Shown: one piece after another, positions 17,231-25,026 of the stretch
How the letters are laid out: the number at the start of each line of letters is the position of its first letter
Position numbering within the stretch: the first letter of the stretch is position 1
From: Deltaproteobacteria bacterium
GTDB lineage: Bacteria > Myxococcota_A > UBA9042 > PHBI01
NCBI GenBank assembly: GCA_020632715.1
Contig: JACKFA010000006.1
Span: 186,001-250,000 of the forward strand
Direction: 5' to 3'
Length of the DNA: 64,000 bases
Notes under the pieces: generated by a model
What the model saw: the letters and a program-made list of their open reading frames with translations, nothing else
Told to the model about the DNA's origin: nothing
Database searches by the model: none
Made by a program: the position numbers and the translations under genes

Positions 17231-19600
17231 GTGTCCCCGGTTGGGCCGCGCGCGTCCTCGCGCCGACGCTCCGCCGCCATCTCCGAGGGACCACCATGCT
17301 CCGCACCGCCACCGGGCGCGCTCGCGCTCGCGTCCGCGCTCTCCGCCGCCCTGCTGGCCGCCGCGCCGGCCGCCCACGCCGCCGAGCCCGCCGGCGACCC
17401 GCTCCCCGCGCCGGCGCTTGATCCGGACCCCGGCCCCGGCCTCGCGCCCGGGCCCGGGCCGGCCCCCAAGACCGCCCGCGTCGGGCTCGCGACGACCCCG
17501 CCCACCATCGACGGCCGCCTCGACGACGCCGTCTGGGGCGAGGCGCCGGCCTTCGACGACTTCGTCGAGCGGAGCCCGGTCCTCCGCGGCGCTCCGGTCG
17601 AGCACACCGCCTTCCGCCTGCTCGCCGACAACGACGCCCTCTACGTCGGCGTCTGGTGCGACGACAGCCAGCCCGCCGCCGTCCGCGGGCGCACCACCGA
17701 GCGCGACGCCATGGCGCTCTTCGACGACGACGCCGTGAGCGTGAAGATCGACCCCACGCGCTCCCGCCGCGCCCTCCTCGGCTTCGTCCTGAACGCAGCC
17801 GGCGGCCGCATGGACTACCGCGCCCTCGAGGACACCGTCTGGCAGATCGAGGTCGACCTCGTCTGGGAGGGCGCCGTCGCGCGCACCGACCGCGGCTGGA
17901 CCGCCGAGCTCCGGATCCCCTGGACCACCCTCGGCGTCGACCCCGCGAGCGCCCCGCCCGTGAGCGGCTTCGACCTCACGCGCGACCACTCGCGCCTCCA
18001 CGCGACCTACGACTGGGCCCTCATCGCGCCGCCCCACCAGCCCATCGCCGCGAGCCAGCTCGGCGCCCTCGAGGGGCTCCCGGCCGTGCTCGCGCGGGCC
18101 CGGCCCGCCTCGTCGCGCGCCACCTGGGCCCTCCTCCCCTGGGCGCTCGCCGGCTTCGACCAGCCCGGCGGCGAGGACGCGCGCTTCGTCGGCGACGCCG
18201 GCCTCGACGTCGAGGCCGACCTCGGCGGCGGCTTCGCCGGCACCCTCACGCTCAACACCGACTTCGCCCAGGTCGAGGTCGACGACGTCACGACCAACCT
18301 CGACCGCTTCGACCTCTTCCTCCCCGAGAAGCGCGACTTCTTCCTCCGCGACGGCGACCTCTTCAACTTCGGCGAGAGCGGCTGGGCCTCGCTCTTCCAC
18401 TCGCGCACCGTCGGCCTCACCGCGCAGGACGAGGCGACCGAGCTCCCCATCCTCGCCGGCGTGAAGGTCGGCGGGCGCACGCCGGGCGGCCTCCGGCTCG
18501 GCGCGCTCTCCGTCCTCACGCGCCCCGCGCACGACGTCCCCTGGCGGCTCGACTCGGTGCTGCGCGTCCAGCAGGCCTTCGACAACGGCTCCGCCCTCGG
18601 CGTCATGGGGACCTGGCGGCAGCCGCTCGAGGGCGACGGCGGCCGCAACATCGCCGCCGGCGTCGACGGCACCTGGAGCGACGAGGGCGACCCGCTCCTC
18701 GTCCGCACGTTCCTCGCGACGACCATCGACGACCCGGCGCCCGTCGCGGGCGACGACATCGCGCGGGACGCGGTCGTCGACATCGCGGGCCACCTCGACG
18801 TGCGCTGGCGCGGCGAGCTCGTGCGCCCGCGCCTCGGCTACGCCTGGTTCGGGCCGAGGCTCCGGCCGGCGCTCGGCTACTTCGAGCGCACCGGGATCCA
18901 GAACGCCTACGGCGAGCTCGCCGTCGTGCCGCGCCTCGGCGCCCTGGGCATCGAGACGCTCACGCTGGCCGCGACCGGCGCGGTCGTCCTCACGGCCCCC
19001 GGGAGCGACCTCCTCGACTGGTCGAGCGAGGCCGGGGCGCAGCTCGACTGGGAGGCGGGCTACTGGCTCGGCGTCTTCGGCGGCGTCGGCGAGCTCACGG
19101 TCGAGGAGGACTTCACGCTCGGCGCGGACCACGCCGTCCTCGCCGGGGTCCACCGGCAGGATCGCGTGCAGATCGAGGCCGGGACGCCGACGACCGAGGC
19201 CGTGTCGGCGCAGGTCTCGGTCGAGCGGCGCGCGTTCTTCGGCGGCGGCGCGTGGACCCTCACGGGCTCGTTCGTGGCGCGCCCCGGGACCTGGCTGCGC
19301 GCGCAGCTCGACGCGCAGGCCGCGTTCATCGCGCTGCCGGTCCCGGACGCAGGCGACGACGCGTTCGTCGCCCCCACGATGAACCTCCGGCTCTCGTCCG
19401 GGCTCACGCGCGACCTCGAGCTCGCCATGTTCGCCGGCTGGAGCGGCCTCGAGGACGCCGTGTCGCTCCAGGCGCGGCTCCGCTGGACGTTCGCGCCCGG
19501 GGACGACCTCTTCGCCGTCTGGGAGCTGCGCCTCGACGACGAGACGGGCGTCGCGTCGCACCACAGCTTCATCGCGAAGGTGGCGCTGCGGCTCCCCTGA
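17231..19600 (+). CDS. CBM9-like/DUF5916 outer-membrane protein, probable N-terminal frameshift
   Basis: Exported protein of about 789 residues. After the signal come a carbohydrate-binding-family-9-like domain (TPPTIDGRLDDAVWGEAPAF ... YVGVWCDD ... RDAMALFDDDAVSVKIDP) and the DUF5916 signature (LNTDFAQVEVDDVTTNLDRF, LFLPEKRDFFLRDGDLFNFG), then alternating beta-strands to the end, consistent with an outer-membrane barrel. Role unknown; family members accompany carbohydrate or peptide uptake genes. The open frame has no ATG near the signal. GTG 17231 is the nearest start. An ATG at 17296 with a good GAGGGA site lies in another frame, and dropping one base around 17315-17319 would give a textbook signal peptide. 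Confidence 0.8.
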   Translation: MSPVGPRASSRRRSAAISEGPPCSAPPPGALALASALSAALLAAAPAAHAAEPAGDPLPAPALDPDPGPGLAPGPGPAPKTARVGLATTPPTIDGRLDDAVWGEAPAFDDFVERSPVLRGAPVEHTAFRLLADNDALYVGVWCDDSQPAAVRGRTTERDAMALFDDDAVSVKIDPTRSRRALLGFVLNAAGGRMDYRALEDTVWQIEVDLVWEGAVARTDRGWTAELRIPWTTLGVDPASAPPVSGFDLTRDHSRLHATYDWALIAPPHQPIAASQLGALEGLPAVLARARPASSRATWALLPWALAGFDQPGGEDARFVGDAGLDVEADLGGGFAGTLTLNTDFAQVEVDDVTTNLDRFDLFLPEKRDFFLRDGDLFNFGESGWASLFHSRTVGLTAQDEATELPILAGVKVGGRTPGGLRLGALSVLTRPAHDVPWRLDSVLRVQQAFDNGSALGVMGTWRQPLEGDGGRNIAAGVDGTWSDEGDPLLVRTFLATTIDDPAPVAGDDIARDAVVDIAGHLDVRWRGELVRPRLGYAWFGPRLRPALGYFERTGIQNAYGELAVVPRLGALGIETLTLAATGAVVLTAPGSDLLDWSSEAGAQLDWEAGYWLGVFGGVGELTVEEDFTLGADHAVLAGVHRQDRVQIEAGTPTTEAVSAQVSVERRAFFGGGAWTLTGSFVARPGTWLRAQLDAQAAFIALPVPDAGDDAFVAPTMNLRLSSGLTRDLELAMFAGWSGLEDAVSLQARLRWTFAPGDDLFAVWELRLDDETGVASHHSFIAKVALRLP

Positions 19601-19628
19601 CGCGGCGCGGCGAGGAGGGCTGCCGGGG

Positions 19629-20570
19629 TCAGTAGAGGAAGGCGTCGTCGCCGTCGGAGACGGTGACGATGACGATCGTGTCGGCGCGGACGGCGGCGTC
19701 GATGGACGCCCAGGCGCTCTCGATGGCGGCGGCGTGCTGGTCGCCGTACGCGACGACGGAGAGGATCTGCTTCACCCAGCGGTCGCTCTCGGCGACGTGC
19801 CCCGAGGAGAGGAGGATGTCGCCGAGCTTCTTCTCGAGGAGCGACTTCGCCTGCGCCTCGGTGTAGGTGCTGTCGAAGGGGAAGGCGACGGCGCGCGTGA
19901 CGCTGACGCCCACCTTCTCGCCGTCGATCTCGACGAGGAGGTCGGTGATCTTGCCGTCGCCCACGTACTCGATGGTGGTCTCCGTCTTGAGCAGCGTGGC
20001 GAGCTCGCAGCGCGCGAGCAGCTCGTAGGCGAAGACCTCGGAGTAGAGCGAGCTCCCGCCGGCGTTCCCGGCGGCGATGATGGCCTGCCCGCCGTCCGTC
20101 AGGAGGTCGAGGTCCGCGGCGTCGTACGGGTCGTCGCCGAAGTCGATGTGGTTCACGAAGAGCGTCGGCCCCGGGTCGGCGAGCTCCGTGTCGATGACCC
20201 CGCAGTCGCCGCTGATGGCCCCGAAGCCCGCGGTCGGGACGGTCTCCACGGCGTCCGTGTCCGTGTCCGTGTCCGCGGCGTCGCCCGGCGCCGAGTCCTC
20301 GCCCGCCGTGTCCTCGGCGACGTCGTCCCCGCCGCTGTCCTCGGCGATGGCGGTGTCGTCGGCGTCGTCCGGCGCGGCGCTGTCCGCGGTGTCGTCCGCG
20401 TCGCCCGCGTCGCCCGTGACGAGCGTGTCCGCGCCGACGTCGGCGAGGGCGTCCACGGCGTCGACCGCGTCCGCCGGCGCCTCGACGGCCGCGCCGTCCC
20501 CGCACGCCCCGAGCGCGCCGCCGAGCAGCAGCGCCGCCACACCGAGCCACGTCGAAAACCGCTGCGCCAT
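19629..20570 (-). CDS. Asp/Ala/Thr-rich lipoprotein with conserved C-terminal domain of unknown function
   Basis: 313-residue lipoprotein. Signal peptide MAQRFSTWLGVAALLLGG with lipobox LGAC (Cys23), then an acidic linker of about 80 residues rich in Asp, Ala and Thr (a flexible surface spacer). The C-terminal ~200 residues look like one globular domain: FVNHIDFGDDPYDAADL, YSEVFAYELLARCEL, KTETTIEYVGDGKITDLLVE, then GEKVGVSVTRAVAFP, and the end TIVIVTVSDGDDAFLY. The DLLVEIDG-x-KVGVSVTRA strand pair is reminiscent of PD-(D/E)XK nuclease-like folds, but this is a weak fold guess. Start chosen at ATG 20570 for the lipoprotein signal. It is divergent from the FGE-like gene. Confidence 0.75.
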   Translation of the reverse strand: MAQRFSTWLGVAALLLGGALGACGDGAAVEAPADAVDAVDALADVGADTLVTGDAGDADDTADSAAPDDADDTAIAEDSGGDDVAEDTAGEDSAPGDAADTDTDTDAVETVPTAGFGAISGDCGVIDTELADPGPTLFVNHIDFGDDPYDAADLDLLTDGGQAIIAAGNAGGSSLYSEVFAYELLARCELATLLKTETTIEYVGDGKITDLLVEIDGEKVGVSVTRAVAFPFDSTYTEAQAKSLLEKKLGDILLSSGHVAESDRWVKQILSVVAYGDQHAAAIESAWASIDAAVRADTIVIVTVSDGDDAFLY

Positions 20571-20700
20571 TCCGCCCACTCCTCGCCGCAGGTCACGCAC
20601 GCACCATGGCATCGCGCGCCGCCTCGCGGCAACGCCCACGACGACGCGGCTTGACACCCGCCGCGGCCGGTGCCAAGCCCGGAGCAGACAGGAGGCCCCC

Positions 20701-21663
20701 ATGTCGCTCCCGCTCGCGTCCTTCGCCCCCCGGCTCGCGCTCTCCGTCGCCCTCCTCGCCCTCGCCGCGCTCCCCGCGTGCGGCGACGACGGCGGCGTCG
20801 CCGCTCCCTGCCCCGAGACCGCCTGCGACGCCGGGTTCCTCTGCGTCGAGGGGGCCTGCGTCGACCAGCGCGCGGCCTGCCCCGAGGGCTTCGTCGAGGT
20901 GCCCGCCGGCACGTTCGACATGGGCTCGCCCGCGACCGAGGTCGGCCGCGAGCAGGACGAGCTCCAGCGCACGGTCACCCTCACGCGCGCCTTCTGCCTC
21001 GCCGCGACCGAGGTCACGCGCGCCGACTTCGCCGCCCTCATGGGCTACGACAACGGCACCGCCGAGCCCGCGTGTACGACCTGCCCCATCGACAAGGTGC
21101 GCTGGATGGAGGCGGCGTCGTACTGCAACGCCCTGTCCGACCGCGACGGGCTCGACCGCTGCTACGACTGCAGCGGCACCCTCGCCGACTTCACGCTGAA
21201 GTGCACGGCCGCCGGCGATCCCTACGCCTGCGAGGGTTACCGCCTGCCGCTCGAGGCCGAGTGGGAGTACGCCGCGCGCGCCGGCACGACGAGCGCCTTC
21301 CCGGGCGGCGGCGTCACGACCGGCGGCTTCTGCGACGAGCCCTCGCTCGACCCCTTCGGCTGGTACTGCGGCAACTCCGACAACGCCCTCCACCCGGTCG
21401 GGCAGCGGCAGGCGAACGCGTGGGGCCTCTTCGACATGAACGGCAACGCCTCGGAGTGGTGCCACGACGACCGCCGCGCGTACGACACGCTCCCCGACAC
21501 CGATCCCGAGGGCGGCTTCGCCGGCTCCCGCGCCGTCCGTGGCGGCACCTACGACTCCAACCCCGAGAGCTGCCGCACGGCGAGCCGCGCCGAGCTCGAG
21601 CCCGGCATCGCGACCTACGCGCAGGGCTTCCGCGTGGCGCGCGGCCTCACGAAGACCCCGTAG
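20701..21663 (+). CDS. Formylglycine-generating-enzyme (SUMF1) domain lipoprotein
   Basis: 320-residue lipoprotein. AGGAGG at 5 nt precedes ATG 20701. The signal ends in lipobox PAC (Cys27), then a Cys-rich EGF-like segment (CPETACDAGFLCVEGACVDQRAAC), then an FGE-sulfatase domain: FVEVPAGTFDMGSP, ATEVTRADFAALMGY, YRLPLEAEWEYAARAG, NAWGLFDMNGNASEWCHD, RAVRGGTYDS, and GFRVAR at the end. Most bacterial proteins with this fold are not proven sulfatase-activating enzymes; no sulfatase gene is nearby and surface anchoring is unlike classical FGE, so a structural or ligand-binding role is as likely. Its stop is 9 nt from that of the convergent RDD gene. A second FGE-like lipoprotein lies at 43032-43958. 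Confidence 0.88.
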   Translation: MSLPLASFAPRLALSVALLALAALPACGDDGGVAAPCPETACDAGFLCVEGACVDQRAACPEGFVEVPAGTFDMGSPATEVGREQDELQRTVTLTRAFCLAATEVTRADFAALMGYDNGTAEPACTTCPIDKVRWMEAASYCNALSDRDGLDRCYDCSGTLADFTLKCTAAGDPYACEGYRLPLEAEWEYAARAGTTSAFPGGGVTTGGFCDEPSLDPFGWYCGNSDNALHPVGQRQANAWGLFDMNGNASEWCHDDRRAYDTLPDTDPEGGFAGSRAVRGGTYDSNPESCRTASRAELEPGIATYAQGFRVARGLTKTP

Positions 21664-21672
21664 CGCCCATCC

Positions 21673-22596
21673 TCAGCGCACCTTCCGCTCCTGGCGCTTG
21701 CCGAAGAGCAGCTTGTGCTCGAGGCGCCCGCGCTGCGCCGCGTAGAAGCCGCGCAGGAACTCGTAGGCCTCGACGCGCCGCCCGGGGGGCGGCTCCCAGC
21801 CGATCTTCGTGCGGATCTTGTACGCGATGGTCTCGAGGAGGTCGTGGTCGATGTTGGCGGGGTAGCGCCGGAGCACGTCCTCGAGGATCTGGAGCTCGTG
21901 GATCCCGTAGAGATCGAGCTGCTCCTGGGTGAAGCCGAGCCCGCCCTCGTCGCGCGCGAGCTCGCGGGCGGCCTGCTCCTCCGCGACGAGGTCCTCGAGG
22001 AGGCGCTGCTTCGGCGCGACCACGACGAGCGTCCCGGCGAGGAGGTCGCCGACGCGCGCGCGGTAGCGGTTGAAGAGCGGCATGAACGCCATGATCCCGA
22101 GCCACACCCAGGCGAGCACGAGCCCGACCGGCGAGTCGTCGCCGCCGACCACCCCCGGGTTCACGATGGCCGCGAGCGGCAGCAGCATCTCGAGGTCGCG
22201 CGTGAGGTTGCGCGCGAAAACGAGCCCGGACGAGAGCGGGCCGCCGTCGCGCGCGATGACGCGGAGCCCCACGACGCGCTTGCCGAGCGTGCGCCCCTGC
22301 CAGCGGAGCTCCGTCGCGATGAAGTAGAAGTTCCAGATGAAGAAGATCGCGAGCGTGCGGACCGCGTCGAGCAGGAGCTCGCCGTCGCCGGCCTCCTCGC
22401 GGAGCGCGTCGGCGCCGATGAGCGCGCTCGTGATGACCACCACGAGCGTGACCGTGACGGTGATGAGCACGAAGTCGATGAAGATCGCGAGGATCCGGCT
22501 CCCCGCGCTCGCGAGCTCGAACACGAGCGGCACGTTCTCGGGCGTCTCGAGGAGGAGCCGCCGATCGCCCATCGCGAGCTGCTGCGAGCCGCTCAC
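21673..22596 (-). CDS. RDD-family membrane protein
   Basis: 307-residue membrane protein. The RDD domain is recognised by SRILAIFIDFVLI (first helix with Arg/Asp), TELRWQGRTLGKRVVGLRVI and LARN-type FARNLTRDLEMLLPL. A soluble C-terminus of about 110 residues follows, with acidic and charged helices (RLLEDLVAEEQAARELARDE) that is longer than in minimal RDD proteins. GTG 22596 is chosen since it overlaps the upstream SpoIIM-like stop (GTGA, 22593-22596); an ATG lies 24 nt further in. RDD proteins are proposed small-solute or ion transporters. Last gene of the membrane cluster 21673-30525. Confidence 0.87.
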   Translation of the reverse strand: MSGSQQLAMGDRRLLLETPENVPLVFELASAGSRILAIFIDFVLITVTVTLVVVITSALIGADALREEAGDGELLLDAVRTLAIFFIWNFYFIATELRWQGRTLGKRVVGLRVIARDGGPLSSGLVFARNLTRDLEMLLPLAAIVNPGVVGGDDSPVGLVLAWVWLGIMAFMPLFNRYRARVGDLLAGTLVVVAPKQRLLEDLVAEEQAARELARDEGGLGFTQEQLDLYGIHELQILEDVLRRYPANIDHDLLETIAYKIRTKIGWEPPPGRRVEAYEFLRGFYAAQRGRLEHKLLFGKRQERKVR

Positions 22597-23645
22597 GAGG
22601 GCGCCCCCTCGAGGTCCGGCTCGGCGACGAGCGCCACGTCCCGCCCGACGCTGCGACCGCGGCCGGCGAGCGCGAAGTAGGCCGTCCAGAGGATGGCCGT
22701 CGCCGAGGCGACCAGCGCGCGCACCTCGAGCGACTGCACGAGCTGCCGGAAGAAGCCCTCGATGAGCGCGGCCACGAAGAACATGAAGACCGCGCCGATG
22801 GCGAGCGCGCCGGCCTCGCGCCCGCGCGCCGCGAGGTTCTCGAGCCGCCGGTGGCGCCCCGGGAAGACGAGGCCGTAGCCGAGCGAGAGCCCGGCGGCGC
22901 CGCACACGGCGACCGCGAGGAGCTCGGTCACGCCGTGCGGGGCGACCCAGGTGAAGAACTCGAGCCCGAGGTCGTGCGCGGCGTAGACCGCCCACATCGC
23001 GCCGAGCGTCGCGCCGTTGATGAAGAGGAGGAGCATCACGGGGACGCCCGCGAGGAAGCCCAGCGCGAAGCACATGAGGCCGATCTTGGCGTTGTGCGTG
23101 AACAGGAACGCCGCGAAGTTCGTGAGGGTCGCGGTGGCGTCGCTGCCGTCGCCGTAGAGGGCCTCCTCGAGCTTCTCCTTCGAGGCGGAGGGGGTGCGCC
23201 CGCTCGCCATGTCCGCGCTCACGAAGGTGTAGAAGCGGTCGGGCTCGGCGCTCGTGAGCGCGTAGCCGGAGACGGCGCCGAGGACGAGGAGGCCGCAGGA
23301 CAGCGCGAAGGCGCCGCGGATCCGCCGGAGGAGCGCCGGGAACGTGGCCGCGAAGAAGGAGGCGACGGTGGCGCCGAGGTAGCGCTTGCGGCAGTAGACC
23401 GCGAAGTACGCTCGCGCCGAGAGCCCCTCGAGGTAGGTGATGACGTTCTTGTCGAGGGAGATGGCGCGCGCGACCGAGAGCGACGAGAGCGCCGCGCGGT
23501 AGAGGCTCGGCAGGCGGTGGAGCTCCTCGGCCGAGAGCGCGCCGAGGCCGCGCCCCTCGACGCGATCGACGAGCTGCTCGAGCTCGCGCCACTGCGCCTC
23601 GCGCTCGCGCCGGAACTCGAAGGACTTGAGGGTGAACTGGGCCAT
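22593..23645 (-). CDS. SpoIIM-like (stage II sporulation protein M family) membrane protein
   Basis: 350-residue integral membrane protein with the SpoIIM/DUF95 pattern: a cytosolic helical N-terminus (WRELEQLVDRVE...LPSLYRAALSSLSVARAI), then about five helices with FTHNAKIGLMCFALGFLAGVPVML, the family hallmark APHGVTELLAVAVCGAAGLSLGYGLVFPG, and a last helix before an Arg-rich tail. The organism need not sporulate in the Bacillus way; SpoIIM-like proteins occur widely beside RDD, MoxR and DUF58 genes in non-sporulators. The stop overlaps the RDD start, so the two are translationally coupled. Confidence 0.88.
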   Translation of the reverse strand: MAQFTLKSFEFRREREAQWRELEQLVDRVEGRGLGALSAEELHRLPSLYRAALSSLSVARAISLDKNVITYLEGLSARAYFAVYCRKRYLGATVASFFAATFPALLRRIRGAFALSCGLLVLGAVSGYALTSAEPDRFYTFVSADMASGRTPSASKEKLEEALYGDGSDATATLTNFAAFLFTHNAKIGLMCFALGFLAGVPVMLLLFINGATLGAMWAVYAAHDLGLEFFTWVAPHGVTELLAVAVCGAAGLSLGYGLVFPGRHRRLENLAARGREAGALAIGAVFMFFVAALIEGFFRQLVQSLEVRALVASATAILWTAYFALAGRGRSVGRDVALVAEPDLEGAPS

Positions 23646-23661
23646 CTCGCTCCGAGGAATG

Positions 23662-24969
23662 CTAGATGAGCTCGCGCCGCTTGATGGCGAGGTAGCGGTT
23701 CAGGAGCTCGACGCCGACCTCGCTCGGGGCGGCGTCGATGCAGAAGATCCCGAGCCGCCGGAGGTGCGTCAGGACGAGCTCGCGCTCGCGCACGAGGGAG
23801 TCGGCGACGACGGCGCGGTGGAGCCCGAGGAGGGCGCGGGGCTCGGCGGCGGCGAGCTCGTCGAGGCCGGGGTCGCGGATCGACACGAAGACGACGAGGT
23901 GCCGGCGCCCGAGGCGCGTCAGGTTCTCGACCATGAGCGAGGCCGTGACGGAGTCGACGAAGTCGGTCATGACGACGACGAGCGAGCGGCGGTTCAGGCG
24001 CTGCATGAGCTCGGTCAGGCCGAGCGTGAAGTTCGTCTCGCCCTCGGAGTAGCCGATGCCGCCGGAGAGCTTGAGCGCCGCGCGGAAGGCGGACATGCCG
24101 GTGCGCGGCTCGGAGAAGCCCTGGGGGCGCTCGTCGAAGCTGTAGAAGCCGACGCGATCGCCGGCGCGGGCGCTGAAGTAGGCGAGGAGGAGACCGGCGT
24201 GGATCGCGTGGTCGAGGCGCGGGAGGCCGCCGAGGGGCTCGGCCATGAGGTGGCCCGCGTCGATGGCGACGACGATCTGGCGGTTCCGCTCGGCGCGGAA
24301 CTGGCGCGACAGGAGCTTCGCGTGGCGCGCCGAGGACTTCCAGTCGATGGTGCGGTGGTCGAGGCCGGGCATGAACTCGCGGAGCGAGTCGAACTCGGAG
24401 CCGTCGCCTGCCCAGCGCTCGATGCGGAGGCCGGCGCGGTACTCCTGGGAGCTCGCGAACTGCACGGCCTCGCGCCGCACGACGCGCAGGTTCGGGACGG
24501 CCTCGACGACGCGCTCGAGGGGGTGGCGGGTCACGCGGTCGACGAGCCCGAAGGGGCCGCTCCAGCGCCACCAGAGCGAGTCGACGACGGCCTGGCCGCG
24601 GCGGGTCGGGGTGAGCTCGAAGCCGACCTCCACGGGCTCGCGGGAGAGGCGCACGCGGCGGGCGTCGCTCGCGGCGAGGTCGCCGCGGGTGTCGAGCTTG
24701 GCGAGGGCGGTGGCGCGGCCGTCGCCGCGGAGGGCGACGCGGACGGCGACGCGCTCGGGCTCGCCGACGAAGAGGGTGCCGGCGTGGTCGACGGTGACGT
24801 CGAGATCGCTCCGGCGCGGGCTCATCACGGCGTCGAACGCGAAGAGCAGGAGGAAGAGGCACCAGGCGAAGAGCCAGAGGAGCCAGAGGCCGCCGCCGAG
24901 CAGCACCGGGAGCACCGCGAGGGCCGCTCCGAAGGCGATGATGACGATGGCCCGACGCGAGGGATACAC
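23662..24969 (-). CDS. DUF58 (von Willebrand A-like) membrane protein
   Basis: 435-residue protein with two adjacent N-terminal hydrophobic helices (residues ~8-50), a beta-rich middle, and the DUF58 core: EFDSLREFMPGLDHRTIDWKSSARH at ~200-225, followed by a von Willebrand A-like fold (QIVVAIDAGHLM, SLVVVMTDFVDS). DUF58 proteins are partners of MoxR AAA+ ATPases and are thought to help assemble or remodel envelope complexes; the MoxR gene is three kilobases upstream in the same direction. Starts with GTG at 24969; 16 nt separate it from the SpoIIM gene. Confidence 0.9.
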   Translation of the reverse strand: MYPSRRAIVIIAFGAALAVLPVLLGGGLWLLWLFAWCLFLLLFAFDAVMSPRRSDLDVTVDHAGTLFVGEPERVAVRVALRGDGRATALAKLDTRGDLAASDARRVRLSREPVEVGFELTPTRRGQAVVDSLWWRWSGPFGLVDRVTRHPLERVVEAVPNLRVVRREAVQFASSQEYRAGLRIERWAGDGSEFDSLREFMPGLDHRTIDWKSSARHAKLLSRQFRAERNRQIVVAIDAGHLMAEPLGGLPRLDHAIHAGLLLAYFSARAGDRVGFYSFDERPQGFSEPRTGMSAFRAALKLSGGIGYSEGETNFTLGLTELMQRLNRRSLVVVMTDFVDSVTASLMVENLTRLGRRHLVVFVSIRDPGLDELAAAEPRALLGLHRAVVADSLVRERELVLTHLRRLGIFCIDAAPSEVGVELLNRYLAIKRRELI

Positions 24970-25026
24970 CGCCGTAGTGAACCCGATCCCCGCCCGCGCG
25001 ACAAGGCCGTCGCGTGGGCGGCGCGT

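Noticed and set aside
20701..21663. True sulfatase-activating formylglycine enzyme
   Set aside because: No sulfatase nearby, lipoprotein anchoring is atypical, and the active-site Cys pair cannot be assigned with confidence, so only the fold is claimed.
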